A DNA stretch of 64,000 nucleotides from Acanthosepion esculentum (GCA_964036315.1 OZ038509.1:31118732-31182731); one strand, 5' to 3'. Counted from the stretch's first letter, positions 1-12,735 are shown. A program made the numbers and translations. The notes: generated from the letters alone by a model not told the origin.

Positions 1-149
1 CTTACTTCTAAGAATCTTTAATATTCATATAATCACCTGACTGGACAAACTATACACCCAGAGAAAGCTAAAGAATATATCAGCTTAAATGTAATAAAAA
101 CAAAACATATAAATTGAAATATTATCTAACAGGTTTTTCACAATATTCA

Positions 150-418
150 TCTTTTAGGAAATGGATTAAATCCAACATATTGTTATTTTTAATTTATTTT
201 ATTTAAACATTATTTTTGATGGATACTCTTATTCAAATAGAAGCTATGTATTTTTAATTAAACAATATTTTTTATCCAACTACATCTACCGAATATTCTA
301 CTGAATATTCAAGAAATTTTGTCAGAAAAATATGCATCGTCCAGCAGAATTTAAATCTGCATCTCCTATGAGGAACCGTCATTGGATCTGATGTGCCTAA
401 CCACTTGGCCACATAGGA
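150..418 (-). repeat. tRNA-derived SINE, minus strand
   Basis: Read on the minus strand, 396-410 gives an A-box-like GGCCAAGTGGTTAGG, as in Ser/Leu-type tRNAs. The segment 341-360 gives a degenerate B box (AGATTTAAATTCTGC). A tail follows down to about 150 with the phrase GTAGTTGGA and then an AT-rich end. The tail recurs at 530-800 in both orientations, which shows that this is a dispersed repeat and not a tRNA gene. The head has lost cloverleaf pairing, so pol III activity is doubtful. Confidence 0.65.
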
Positions 419-529
419 ATTATGGTCAAACAAAGCCCAAATAGTGCCTATTGAACATACATTCTTTGCCAATTCTCGAAAACATCCATATCTACTCTGT
501 ATCATATACTAATGCAAACAAAGGCAATT

Positions 530-636
530 TATTTTTAGGAAACGGATTAAATCCAACATATTGTTATTTTTAATTTATTTTGTTTAAACATTATTTTTTA
601 TGGATACTCATATTCAAGTAGAAGCTCTGTTTTTCA
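530..636 (-). repeat. 3' tail fragment of the same SINE, minus strand
   Basis: This segment repeats the tail seen at about 150-245 with only scattered differences: the same GGATTAAATCCAACATATTG phrase, followed by the same AT-rich stretch. It lacks the tRNA-like head. It lies back-to-back with a plus-strand copy starting at about 637. Confidence 0.6.
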
Positions 637-800
637 AATCCTGCTGGAGGATGCATATTTTGCTAACAAGATTTCTCGAATATTCAGACCAGTGAATGTA
701 GTTGGACAAAAAATACTGTTTAATTAAAAAAAACAGAGCTTAGAGTATGAGTATCCATCAAAAATAATGATTAAAGAAAATGAACTAAAAATAACACATT
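637..800 (+). repeat. 5'-truncated SINE copy, plus strand
   Basis: The copy starts at the B-box region (TTTCAAATCCTGCTGGA). It runs through GTAGTTGGAC and ends in the AT-rich tail, inverted relative to the two neighbouring copies. Truncation just inside the tRNA-like head is typical of incomplete reverse transcription. Confidence 0.6.
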
Positions 801-1555
801 TAAGTCTCCAAATTTTACTTTTATGTTTAGAATTTCAATTTTTAAAACCTTATACTTAAATTTGTATCTCATATTACTGTTTTCCTATATATAAAGTATT
901 ACCCAACTTCAAAAATTCATGGAGTAATTTTAAAAAAAATCATTCTTCAGCTTGTAGGATACAGAGTAAGTTTTCAAGAATTATTTTTGGGTGGAAAATA
1001 GCCTCCCACAATTGCAAACTCTAGAGATATCAGATGTGTATTCATATGCAAAGCAGTCACAGACTGCAAAATAGCATTTTGTAACCTATACAATTAAATT
1101 ATCTATGGAAAATCAGTCACAATAGAGAAAATTCAGTTAGTTAGGATAAGTAATTAGAGTGAAAGAAAATAGATTATAAATTCTTGATTCTAATCATACT
1201 ATCTAATTCTGCAAAAGAAGAGAAGAGTAAATTGTGTTAATTTATTGTCCAGATGAAATAAAATATAAGCAACTGTAGATTAAACAAAACAATGGTTCCC
1301 AAATACAAGGAAATACTGTCTTATCTGTTTTGCCTTTTATATTGATTATTATTAACATTTCTTTCTTGACTAAACTTTATTTATTCTCTAATGTATGTAT
1401 CCTTTCCTTTTCTCTTTATCCTCTTACATTTTCCTTTGTCTATCTTTATCTTCTGTCATTCTTTTCTCCAATCAATCTTCTGTTCTATCTTTTCCACTAT
1501 CTTGTCAGTCGTTTTTAATGAAATGTGCTTGAAAGAAGGATTGCTGCCTAAATAC

Positions 1556-1613
<58 letters not shown>

Positions 1614-3750
1614 TGGGTAAACCATATGCCTAAGATAGTTTTCTATTTAATTCTGATACTGGTGTAGGCTAGCTTCAAGCCCAAATAATCGCCAAAATTT
1701 CAAATGCTGAATAAAATGATCGATGCAAAACAATATTTTCACTCTTAGATGTGTATGAACCTGGTGAAAATATTCTTCTATTTCTTTCACTTCACTATTT
1801 TTGAAATCTATATTTTATTTTCTCTAAGCTATTGCCTAATTTTTTCAATTATTTAAATTTATTTAATATAATTGATCGAGTTTACTTTTATTCCCTAATT
1901 TGGTAATTTTACTGATTGTGTCTTGAAATGTTTTCTGTCAAACAAACACAATTTTAGCTAATTGTTTTAGAATCTATACTAAATACATAACTATTTAGCA
2001 AATTCTTTTGGGTTTTCTCTTTTTTCTGACCTGCAAGGTTAAAATCTAATACCAAAAGGAAATAATTTTTATATATTGTGTCAACAATAATAATTACTCA
2101 GATATATTCATCAGCACTAGAATTTATGACCAATTTTATATAAAATTTAACTAGTTACTAGCTATAGTATTTAAATACTATTGTGGATTTATTGCTATAA
2201 CCATAAATCAATTCAAGATCATAATAGAAGATATATTAGATCTAATTTTCAGTTTTAAAGGCTAAATTTTTATTTACATATGTATGCATTTTACTGTGAT
2301 AGCTGCCTCATTGTTTCTTGTAGAGATTTTAGAGATCAAGATCATTTTATTGTGTGTATACAAGAGAATATTCCTCTCCTCACCCACTTCCTAAAATCTG
2401 ACAAAATGATCAAACATTAAATTTTTTAATCCTTTCTTAGTTATGCAACAAATTTTTTCAGCACCCCTTATATATAAAGAACATACTGTATATGCACATT
2501 AAGTGCAAGTAAAAACAGTCTTATATATGCATAAGATTTAATTTATTCTTTCATTTTCTTTCACTTTTTACTATTTCCTTTGTCTTTTTTGTTTCTCTTC
2601 ACCTTATTCTTTACTCCTTTCTCACTATCCTACTTGTTCCCTGTACTCTTTCATTTCTTCATTGTCCATCATTGCTTGTCTACATTGATAATTACTACCA
2701 GCATTTTATTCCAACATGGTTCTTTAGTATCCACTTGCAGCTACAGATGTACAGGTGATGGCAGGCAGAAAAACAGAGTAATAGAATACATTACTATCAA
2801 TATTCATTTGAAACCACATCTAGGCAGCAGTAGCAAAGCAATAGCAGCATTGGTATAGAAGCAATAGTCAATAACACTACCAGGAGAACAATAAAGGTAA
2901 AGAATTGTGCAGATATGTCTGGTTTCCTTTTGTTAAAAACAACAACAAAAACAGATAACTGAACATGAAACATAGAAGGGCTGTAAGAAAAGGGACAAAA
3001 GAGGAATGTATTAGCAGAAATGCTGGAAAGATAGAAAAAGAATAAAGATAACCGAAAGGAGAGAAATAATAAATGAGGAATAAATTGATTTATAAAGAAA
3101 TAAAATATGAATATATGATAAATAAAAGATGAACTAAAGAAAATATAAATAAAAAAAAAAAGAGGGTATGAAATATATAGTGGAGATATAAATGAAAAAA
3201 TGACTAATTATGAGGTCAAGAGGTTCATAAAAGAATGAAGGAGTAAACAAGTAATTGTGAAAAAAAGAAAGATACAAAAAACAAGCACAGAAAGTGAAAT
3301 AGAAAAATATTAAAAAATAAAAATAAATATGAAAGGACATATAAATGATAGAAAATATTTCCCTTGTAAAGTAAATGTTTTATATTTCTTCAAATCAACT
3401 AGTGGGATAAAAGACAAAAATTAAAATTCAATAAACTCAGCTCACAAGATAACTTCAACAGAATATTCCAGCTAGTTTTTTTAGCAGTAAAAATAAAATA
3501 AAGAAAGCTTTTGGTCCAAATATGTAAACATTGTGCTGATACATATTACTACTAGCTTTACTTCTTTCTCTTAATAGATAACTACAACTGCTGTTCCTTT
3601 CAGAAAAGCTGCAGTAGAAGTAAATATTACCTGGTGAAAATCTACTGCTACATTGGTTAGAATTTGTAATTTTGCAGTACTTCCATGTAATTTAAATCTT
3701 TCAATTTAGTTTAAATATATTCATGAGAGTCAGAAATCATATTTTCTATG
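801..3750. other. AT-rich noncoding stretch
   Basis: I see no gene here. The stretch holds pyrimidine-rich runs (about 1390-1510 and 2550-2680), a (TA)n microsatellite at 1561-1611 and a strongly purine-rich section at about 2930-3350. The short open frames reflect this base bias: their translations are low-complexity Phe/Leu/Ser/Tyr-rich strings. Confidence 0.6.
1561..1611. repeat. (TA)n microsatellite
   Basis: About 25 uninterrupted TA units. Confidence 0.95.
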
Positions 3751-3751
3751 T

Positions 3752-4140
3752 GCTGTGTCCCTTCAGGACATTGGCAATCATGGCTCTTCATAATTTCCTG
3801 TCCTTTGTGGCTCTTAATTTTGTTTTTTGTTATCTCTCATAAGCCTTGTCTCACCATCAATTTACACAAGCTTGTCGGTTAGGTTATGAGTTGTTTTTCT
3901 CTGTCCCTCTTGCCTTCAATCTGTCCTGAGAGTATCAAATTTTTCAAACCCTCTTTCCTCATTATGTGCTTCGGAAAATGTCAACTATCACTTTCTGATG
4001 TTATGTATGTGTCCTTTTCGTTTCCATTTTCTCTAAAACTTTATTGGTCCTGACACATATGATCCATAGTAATCTCAGTATTCTTGTGTAGAACCACATT
4101 TGTTACTTCAAGTCTCACTGCCATATAGGATGACTGAATT
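3752..4140 (-). pseudogene. LINE 3'-terminal coding remnant (reverse-transcriptase C-terminus)
   Basis: Minus-strand translation, with frame changes and stops, gives phrases typical of the C-terminal end of an endonuclease/reverse-transcriptase LINE polyprotein. These include a LYGS-like start near 4130, then HIMRKEGLKNLILSGQIEGK around 3910-3985, and a degenerate RATKDRKLW-like end near 3790-3830. In intact relatives this region follows the RT and thumb domains and helps bind the RNA; this copy cannot make protein. A shorter copy of the same end lies at 47690-47822 on the minus strand, and an internal piece of the same type of RT lies at 7990-8134 on the plus strand. I assign it to the RTE-like group from memory of the family, which is less certain than the LINE call itself. 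Confidence 0.6.
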
Positions 4141-4780
4141 ATGTTTAAAACCACAAAATGATGATGATGATTGCTGCAGCAATAATAACACAGACAAATT
4201 GAATTTTCCTTAGTTTGAATAAAAATAACTTCATGACAAAAAAAGTAAAAATATTATTTTAATTATAGCAACATTTCCCTTTATTTATTTGCTATATTTG
4301 TGCATGAAAAATATTACTTAGAACAGTTCCTGCTATCAGTGAAGATGGTTAATCCATATTTAGAAAAAAAGACATTTGAAATCAAGATACAAAAATTCAT
4401 TCTTTAAACTTAATCTTGATACTTACAGTATATAATAGATAAGCCACTTTTAAAAGCTGCAAATGGTGATTTCTTTTAGTTAAAATATGCAAATCACTTA
4501 ATTCTATTTTTAACTTAAGTAAATTTAGATTATACACTTAGATAACTTATATATCTTAAAAGAGAATTGTAATGTTTTGTTTTATTTAAAGTAGAAGTTC
4601 ATCTTAAATGATTCCCTAAAATGCCCTGCTTCAGAAATTAGCAATGTGTGAATGAGTTTATTGATTCATATTTTTGTTTACAAACAAAATACATTAAAAA
4701 CTAATTACAATAAGGATGTACTACAATTGACTTATTAATAATTTATACCATTCTGATATATTCATTATAATACTCTAGTA

Positions 4781-4814
4781 TGTGATAACATAAAATATAT
4801 TTCATGTTATCACA
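4781..4814. repeat. Short imperfect hairpin
   Basis: TGTGATAACAT on the left faces ATGTTATCACA on the right across a short AT loop. It may be a tiny foldback or a transposon end. Nothing else supports a function. Confidence 0.4.
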
Positions 4815-4819
4815 TGTAT

Positions 4820-6458
4820 ATATAAACAACTAATTATCTTTAAGAGACCAAGATATTTTTCTCAATGATTTGTACATTCCAGTATAAACCATGTTTCTAG
4901 TAAAATAAAACAAATAACTTGAACTATGTCTGATCAAACAGCCACAAATTATAACAAAAATTTAGACATTGGTATATAAAAAGCAGTTACAAAGACAGTA
5001 AAAAACAAAACGATGTGAAAACATGTCTGCAACAGATGATATTATGCATCTGGACAGACAACCCAAACAGATCAATATTATTATATGTCATCTGCAGCTC
5101 TTGCTAACACTAAAAAGTGCAGATATTTTCAAGGTCAAAGTTAAAATGTGCAAATGCAATTCTACTGATGCTATTGCAGCTAACAAGATGATAGAAAGAA
5201 TAAACAACTAAAAAACTACAATGATGAAAGGACTTGATATATTTAAAGAAAGAAAATCTTAGATAATGTTTGAAATCATAAGAGTTAATTTTCTAAGTTG
5301 TAATCATATAACTGAAGTTATATTAATGATGCATTATAAAATTTCAAAACAAATTTATTTATGCCCGGTTGGTTTCTTTAACAATATTATTATTATTTCT
5401 GATCATGAAATAAATACAAATGGTTGGCAAGAGATTTTATATAAAAATTTAGCTGAATATAAATTATAATGCTAAAGGATTATAATGAGTTATAAACATA
5501 CTCCTCGGTCTTTCACAAACTGGACAAATCATCATATCACCTTTTGTTTTTATTCTTGTTGCATGAACAAAAACTGAGAAAGGCCTGGTGTAAGTTCACA
5601 AGAGAATGAAAGGTGAAATAACACCATAGTGAGAAATGGAAACATGAATTAGACTTTCAATATTCTTGGAGATTATGTATTCATGGATTCACCTATTGTG
5701 GTTTGGGGCTAAGTAGATGACACTCGGGACATCTTTGCTGATACTTCCGTCTTCCCTCATGACAGGTTAACAGATGAGGTCTTCCCATTGGTCAGCCAGC
5801 AAGAATTTCAAAATCTATATTTCTCTTGCTTTAGCTATCTTTCTCCCATCACTCAGCCTCACCTACAATCCCACTACCTATCTCTACTTCACAACATGAA
5901 GCTTTTTTTACACCTCAATGAACTTCTAATGCAGTGGCTTGAAAGACAAACAATTCTGTGAATCTGTTTATAAAAGCCTGTGACAAGAACTTTGTAATTC
6001 CCAGCCAACTGGCACTTGAAATCAAGTTTTTATTTATCTAAATATTTATTTCACTTTCTTTTAGCCTAAGGTGTGTACCTTATCCACATAGAAAATTGTC
6101 TCAAATAAAAAACAGTCCTATATTTCAGAATTTTTGAGGAGGAACAATTTTTAGTTGAAAAATTTTCTTACAGAATTAGAATATATGATAAAATTAATTT
6201 CAAAATTTTTCACATGGAATTCTAAAGTTGATTTTATCTGTTGTTTTTGTCTTTTAAAACCAAAAACATTTCACAAGAAATAAGTAAGTAAATAAGCAGA
6301 TGTTATATATAGGAAATTAGTTTTGCTTATACATATGATAATATTAATACATATAATAGTTGTTGCAATGATAGCAAAAATATTTATCTAACCAATGCTT
6401 ATTTCAAAATAATACATACATTTATCTATGTTTGAGATATAGATCAAGGCCATAGCAG

Positions 6459-6520
<62 letters not shown>

Positions 6521-7200
6521 GTTAGAAACACTTTTACTATAGCAATAGTGTCATTTTCTAGGCCTAATTTTTTTCTTTTCATTTACTGTGTATTTATAAA
6601 TGCATCAAAAGTACCAAATCCTCCTCACTGGTATTGTAATTAATTCTCAAACTCTCATGGACAAACATGTTCAATTGGTAGATGCTAAACATTTATTAGT
6701 AATAACCCTACGACTGTTTGAATATTAGCAAGGATTCTGTAAAATACTTTCTATGAAAAGAAAGGGAAATAATCTTTTGGATAACTATCTGGATTTATTA
6801 TTGGTGAGTATAATCTTAACAACATAAGATACACATATGACACTGTGTTGATAGCTGGCACAAAAATAGGACAAGACAGTAGAGGAAAGCAGAAAAAAAG
6901 GCCTAACCATTATCATAGCCCTTCAGTACTCTGTCCACGTGACCTAGGGCAGACATTATGTTTTCATGACATTGGCTTTTCCATCATTGTGTTGCCACAC
7001 ACACTCTTCAATTTAAGTTCATTTAGATTTCTAATATGCCTAACAACTTTTTAGTTCTTTCAGTGTTATAAACCTAGTCAGAATCCACTTTGGGAACATT
7101 TTTATATCTTTTATATTTCGTAGCATCTCTGGTTTATTTTTCTTGAGATTTTTAGTACTTTGCAGGACCAGTTAATGTTTAAACTCCCTTTCCATATAAT
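4820..7200. other. Noncoding stretch, no recognised gene
   Basis: AT-rich sequence with a (TA)n microsatellite at 6460-6517. The section at about 5500-6080 has more balanced composition but translates to nothing I recognise in any frame. Confidence 0.5.
6460..6517. repeat. (TA)n microsatellite
   Basis: About 29 uninterrupted AT units. Confidence 0.95.
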
Positions 7201-7201
7201 C

Positions 7202-7984
7202 TGGTGACTCTCACCAAACCCAGGAGAGAGAGAGGAGGAAATGATGACAGAAGTCTGCCATGTTGTCAACACAGGCTCTGTATTAAGTTACAGTCCTTTT
7301 TTTTTGTTTGCCAACTGGATACTAGTTGGGCTTTCTTATCCATGCTTACTTTTCCAGCAGTCTTGGCCTTGCTACTTCAGACTATATTGGACCCTTACTT
7401 CTGGCATTCCTAGCCTTTACTACTTCCGGCTACACCAGCATCTCTATCTCAACCTAACCCACTTGGTTGATCGGTGTTAATGGACCTGCTTACCTAACTC
7501 ACCCAGTTTAGGAAATCACTGTATGCATATCATCCAGACTCAAACAACCTACTCCATACACTTTGGTTAAAATACTACAGAAGGTTCATGATTAGATTTG
7601 ACCAGCAGCTATGCAATGCCAGCACTGAACATTTAAACTGAACTTTCTTCTTGGCTATATCATCCAGACCTCAAATAACCTACTCCGTACACTTCAGTTA
7701 AATACTATGAAAGGTTCATCATTGAACTTAACCAGTAACCTTTCAACACTTTCACCAGACATGTGAACTTAACCTTCTAACTGTGGACTTACATGCTAAT
7801 TTAACATACAAGGACTCTGGTCTATAATCTAAATAAATTTTGTATTAATTTTAAAAATCCTCATTCGGTTGTCCCTTTTTGTTTCACATCTTTAATTTAT
7901 AAATGTTAGTGGGCCTCCTGTGACTATCTTTATTTGGGTGCACAGGCCATTTTATATTGCACCCCATCCAGGGGGTCCACTACA
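7202..7984 (+). mobile_element. LTR-like block with internal 135-base tandem duplication
   Basis: The block has balanced composition and ends in CCAGGGGGTCCACTACA. This terminus is shared with the LTR-like block at 22957-23569 in opposite orientation. It contains a polyadenylation-like AATAAA near 7832-7840. An imperfect tandem pair lies at about 7527-7660 and 7661-7795, where CATCCAGAC...CAACCTACTCC recurs. No coding capacity is visible. It abuts a LINE fragment at 7990. The right edge is clearer than the left; the TG start at 7202 is a guess. It is probably a solo LTR or the 3' part of one. Confidence 0.4.
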
Positions 7985-7989
7985 CCATT

Positions 7990-8134
7990 AACTGCTAGAA
8001 GACAGAATGTATGGTCATCAGCAAGAGGAAAAACCCAGTATGCAAGTTACAAATTGGAGATATAAAAATTAAACAAGTACAGAAGTTAAAATATCTGGGA
8101 AATGCTTTAAAAGAGAATGGAAAATGTGATACTG
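7990..8134 (+). pseudogene. LINE reverse-transcriptase fragment
   Basis: One reading frame from 7990 to 8134 translates, through a single TAG, to a string including KTECMVISKRKNPVCKLQIG and then KQVQKLKYLGNALKENGKCD. This is the conserved RT segment just after the catalytic palm of endonuclease-type LINEs, with the N-K-T-E and K-Y-L-G blocks. Only about 48 codons survive. The 3' ends at 3752-4140 and 47690-47822 look like the same type of element. It is a dead fragment, and its left edge lies six bases from the LTR-like block. Confidence 0.65.
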
Positions 8135-8139
8135 TATTG

Positions 8140-11105
8140 GATTAGTGATAATTTAGTATAGAATGAGAACCATAAAATTTGAAATCTAGCTTCCTCTGGA
8201 TTTAAACATTTGGATTTGCATTGGTAATATAATTGCCTGCTAATCAATTGTGCTGAAAAAATATACTGTTCCTATAGTTGTTTCCTTTGTCTTTTCCAGG
8301 ATAAAAATGTTTATATTAGGAGCAAAAGGACAACAAAATGGTCACATGTATGCAAACGTTAACCAAAAGTTAACAAGTTTTTAACATTGTGTAATACTGA
8401 TAGGGACATTAAATCATCTGGTAATACATTGGTTAAAAGAACTTTGAAGTTGAGACTAATTTTAACTGAAACACTATAGATATAATTCTGTGGCAAGTAA
8501 ATAATACAACAAATACATGTTTTGTATATGCTGATAATTGGTTCCAAGTAATGAATACTAAATATGTGAACATTTTAATATTAATTGAAAAAATAAATTT
8601 AAGATACTGAACCTAATTTTAATAAATAAATATTTCAGAGCTTTAGAGAAAAATAACCCTTGTCTCTGTTACATATCACCACCACACACATACACATCAC
8701 CACATATCACACCACTTTCTATGCTGTTACAGTATCCTCAGATACACACCAATGCATTCAGAGAATAGAGGTTTTTCTCAAGAGATACACATGTTTGCCT
8801 CTTTTTGTTCATTAACTAATACAACTTGTTAAATACCAACATATCCATCAGTCTTCACCCACAGAAATTACTAGTGGAGGTTGGTGCAGAATATAGGTTT
8901 TTACATTCAAAATGAATGAACATTGAGCAAATGTTGTTTTGGAAGGTTATTTTCTTTTTTATAAATGCAAATTGTATCCTTTCTGTCCCACTTTCTGGCA
9001 AAAGGGTAGAGAGAACTGATTTCAAAGCACTCTTTTCCTGGATTTATACTGAGGTTGGTAAGTGGTGGAAGAATGCAGTGAGTGCATACAGGATTGTTCT
9101 TTGCTTTGGTTCAGAGTCTTTGATCTTTTGTTTATCTAAGTATCTAGTTTCAGAAACAAAGTTAGCTGATTGAACTTTCCTTAAGAATGCTGATGTGAAT
9201 GTTAATGAGGTTAAGCAGATGTTAAGTAGGTGATACTTTTCAAGGGATTTAAGACATATTTTTATTTTATTTGTTAAACTTTTCCTACTACTATAATAAT
9301 AGGTTAATATTTTTTAATATTTTCACTCACTAGTAATCATGTTCAGTACATATAACAAATTGGTAATAAGGAAGATAATGCAGAAATCATTAAGTATATT
9401 GTCTCTCATTCTATTAGTAAATCAAAATAAATAAAAAATATTTTATCTAATAATTGCATTCAAAGAAAGACACTAAAATTATATATCAAAAGAAAAAGAA
9501 ATATTGCTGATTCTATCAATAATAGAAGAAAATTAACTTTATTTATTAGGATTCATTTCTCCCTACATATCTTTTCCTTGCCAACTGTATTAATAAAGAA
9601 ATGTTGTAAGATTCAAACCATTTCCAAAGGAAGTTGGCACTGACAAGATTATTATACTCAACTAATCAACCTTATTATAAAATCTCAAGAAATGAAAAAT
9701 GGAATTTGTAGCAATGATAAATTGTTTATTTCAAAATACATCTCATGTTTTGGTCAGCCAGGTTTGATGAAATAACATTATCAGAAATAAGTGGTTGTTT
9801 TATTGATTAGCCATAGTATATATGTGTGTTTTTGATTACCTTGCACATTGTCATTAAAATCATTTTTTTTAAACAATGCTAAAAAAAGGCAATAGTATTA
9901 GACATACCCAAAGTTTCATGATTATAATGTTTTGATAATACAGTATGAAATCATATTACTGTTAGCATTGTTTGGTTAATGTACCCCAATTTAAAGGGGT
10001 TATTTTTTGAAGTTGGTAAAAACATTTCTGTGCTATCTTTTTTTGAAATTTATACATATTAATCTTATTTCCAAACTCATTTAAATATATTCTATTTACT
10101 ATCAACAAGTATGAAAATGAAAAGTTTTTATGGATCCTAAAAAGGTATCATTTTCATTCAATTAACATTTTTAATGTGTCACTTGTTTAATTGACCATTG
10201 GTTTTGTATATATTTTTATACTGATCCTTTTTTTCAATTTACAATATTATATACTTGATTCTCTTTTCTGTCTTATGTTTCTTCATTCATGTAATCTATT
10301 AGAGGTGATCAAAATTCCAATTGTTTACAGTATCATTCAGTTAAATTTTATATATTTTTTCTAATGTAGTACAACCATTAAAATGTTTAAATTATTCACT
10401 ATTAAAATTTATTATAATAATCACTTATTTCATTTAATTGAAGTAACTAAAGCTCAAATGAATTTATTAGTTATAAAATGTTTATAAAATTGTTTCTGAA
10501 ATAATGAATTATAACTACAAAGATTTGTAAAACTTATTTGATATAAAGTTATATTCTTATTGAGGTAAACATTCAGAAATATTTTAATAAGTGGTATGCA
10601 TTAGCTGTTTAACTTTGATGTAATATTAGGAATACTAAGTAGAAAAGAACAGTTGCACAAACAAGTTCTCACTTATGATGAAATCTATCAGGGATATATG
10701 GCTGCTTTTCGCTATATCAGAAAACTGACTCATGCATAAAATGTATACAAGGTTTAATATATCTGCAAACTTAAGAATTTAAATCACAATGTATTTACAG
10801 ATTTTTGTTTGTTTCTTTTTTAATACAGAATACAGAATTTTGGAGTGCTCCCTCAGGAAGCTGACTCATACAGACAGCCAAACCTTTAACATAATCAAAC
10901 TCTGGCATTATAAACCTCAATATTTTTATGCAAAATGTAAATAATGTAGTTATTTTTTTCTCTGTAGTCATATCAGAAAATGATTCATTTGCTGAGTTTC
11001 TAAAGACAGAGAATATAATGGGAAATTAAACAGATATATTCTAATGAAGATGTATGAAAATTCTTTTTGAAATTCACAAATTATTATAAAATAGTTTATA
11101 TTATA
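8140..11105. other. AT-rich noncoding stretch
   Basis: No gene is recognised. There is a short CA/CACC-rich patch at about 8675-8715. The remainder is poly-A/T-rich single-copy-looking sequence with no long open frame of normal composition. Confidence 0.55.
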
Positions 11106-11109
11106 CAGT

Positions 11110-11120
11110 GTATGTGTACA

Positions 11121-11163
<43 letters not shown>
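11110..11163. repeat. Compound (TG)n(TA)n microsatellite
   Basis: Interrupted TG units pass directly into about 13 TA units. Confidence 0.9.
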
Positions 11164-11271
11164 TGCTGATAACTCCTGAAGGGTGAACGGACAAATTTGC
11201 CTACAAAACTCTGGAGTTGGGATATTAAAGGTAACATCAGTCAACTAAGTGACAAACTTTTACTCACATTA

Positions 11272-11274
<3 letters not shown>

Positions 11275-11321
<47 letters not shown>
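11275..11321. repeat. (TA)n microsatellite left of the large palindrome
   Basis: About 23 AT units. It lies 100 bases before the left arm of the large inverted repeat, whose right arm runs directly into another (TA)n. Confidence 0.9.
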
Positions 11322-11325
<4 letters not shown>

Positions 11326-11386
11326 GGAAAGAACAGTAAGATATAAAATCCGGTGTTCTTATAGATATTTTTATTTTTACACAATA

Positions 11387-11416
11387 GTGCTCTATGTAAA
11401 TTTAAATTTACAGAGC
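11387..11416. repeat. Small hairpin beside the large palindrome
   Basis: TGCTCT and AGAGCA flank the self-complementary GTAAATTTAAATTTAC, with a 2-base bulge. It sits just outside the left arm and has no counterpart to the right of the right arm. Confidence 0.6.
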
Positions 11417-11446
11417 ATTAATATTATAAATTAATAGATTTAAAAT

Positions 11447-11674
11447 ATGGTTTTACCGCTACACAGTGATGACCATGTTTCAGAAATGGAAGCTAAAGCC
11501 CCTGAATTTAATTTTGTTATTAAACCAAAGACATTAGTTCCATTTCCTCATCAAGCGAATTTTGGAGTAACTTACTTTTTAAAATTTACGGTTGTTAACG
11601 GCACAGGAAAGATTCATAGTTTGAGGGTTTCCAAGGTTACCGATAAATCCATTCATCTAGACAAGGGGTGGTAG
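11447..11674 (+). CDS. Unidentified 75-codon ORF in the left palindrome arm
   Basis: ATG to TAG gives 75 residues of normal composition (Phe, Val, Lys and Thr rich, with PFPHQANFGVTYFLKF in the middle), unlike the low-complexity frames around it. I do not recognise the family. It has no signal peptide, membrane segment or catalytic motif that I can see. An identical copy lies at 13640-13867 on the other strand. It points toward the palindrome centre, antisense to the PLE remnants in the same arm. It could be a captured exon, an uncharacterised protein of the element, or chance. No splice signals decide between these. Confidence 0.35.
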   Translation: MVLPLHSDDHVSEMEAKAPEFNFVIKPKTLVPFPHQANFGVTYFLKFTVVNGTGKIHSLRVSKVTDKSIHLDKGW

Positions 11675-12015
11675 AGGGTTCAATTTTTAATTTTCGTTGT
11701 CTCAGTTAATAGTTACATTTGAAAGCGGGGTTATGTTTAGGGATGGGTAGGGATGTATCTTTTAACAAATTCTGACATCCGCTAAATTCATGTCATCTGG
11801 GTTTATTTCTAACGGCAAAAATTCTTATGGTATTATTTCTATTTGTATATTTAAAGATTTTGAGGGACTGTTTAGGTTAGAATATGTTTTATCCACCTTT
11901 CTAAAAAGTTATTTTTAATATTTAATATACTATACTCCTAGTTAAAAACCAAGTAAATGTATTAGGATTACTTACAGTATTTAAAATTATTTATTCTTAT
12001 CGAGTATAAGTAAAT

Positions 12016-12037
12016 ATTATTTTATTTTATTTTATTT
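12016..12037. repeat. (TTTTA)n pentanucleotide repeat
   Basis: Four to five TTTTA units, mirrored as TAAAA units at 13277-13298 in the other arm. It lies at the outer PLE-tail block and may be a decayed poly-A/T tail. Confidence 0.7.
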
Positions 12038-12578
12038 TATGTAAACTTTATGACAATGACGGCAAAGGTGGTTAAATTATTTCACTAATTCAATAAACTT
12101 AGTATTATAAATGTATATATGTATGTATAAAGGACATTTAATGTTCAATATTATATTCTAACTTATTAATTTCACATGACTTTCGGTGTTCACTTGGATT
12201 CTTTCCAGTGTTTGAATTGCTTTGAGAGAGGTGTTATGGTTAGAGTACGTTTTATTTAATTACAATTTTAAGATATTTAGGTTAGAATCTGTTTTATTTA
12301 ATTTCAATTTTAAAACATTTTTAAAAATTCTACTTTCAAATTTAACTTTTTAATTTTAATCGGCTATATTTCTTTATAAACCAAGTAAATGTAATATAAT
12401 TATCTACATTATTTAAAATTATTTATACCCATCCAATATGAGTATGTATAATAATCAGGTAATTTTTTTTTTTTTTTTTTTTTTTTTATAGATTATTTAA
12501 AGATTATTTAAAGAAAACTTTTGGCAATGACGACAAAAAATAGCTATTTCATTTCTCTGATTCAGTAAATTTTTATTT

Positions 12579-12735
12579 ATTAGCACTAAAATTAAAAAAG
12601 TTAACTTCCTTGATATAACAATAAAACACCTACAGTGAAATGGAAGTTAATAAGAAGAGCTAGAATATGTAGGTCATTAAATGACCCATGTCCTTTATGC
12701 ATACATGAGAAACTATATATTACTAAGTTTATAAA
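12579..12735. other. Spacer of the large inverted repeat
   Basis: This 157-base unpaired centre divides the two arms. Its right half is coding-like and continues into the right arm as the C-terminus of a PLE endonuclease (see 12635-12817). The left half is AT-rich. Confidence 0.85.

Larger units (their letters stand above)
11421..12578 (+). repeat. Left arm of a 1,158-base inverted repeat
   Basis: Every position p that I compared in this arm is complemented by position 25314-p in 12736-13893, without gaps. Even the 25-base T run (12463-12487) matches a 25-base A run. Within the arm there is also a degenerate tandem repetition: the block around 11870-12120 resembles the block at about 12280-12590. 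Both share GGTTAGAAT...GTTTTAT, then AAACCAAGTAAATGTA, then AATGACG. Read toward the outside, each block begins with the C-terminus of a PLE endonuclease. I compared long sections by eye and found no mismatch, but I did not check every base. Confidence 0.9.

Noticed and set aside
396..418. tRNA gene
   Set aside because: A- and B-box-like motifs are present, but there is no acceptor-stem pairing and the downstream body recurs as a dispersed repeat, so it is a SINE.
1330..1633. Open frames across a pyrimidine-rich tract and (TA)n
   Set aside because: The translations are low-complexity Phe/Leu/Ser and Tyr-Ile repeats created by base bias and the microsatellite.
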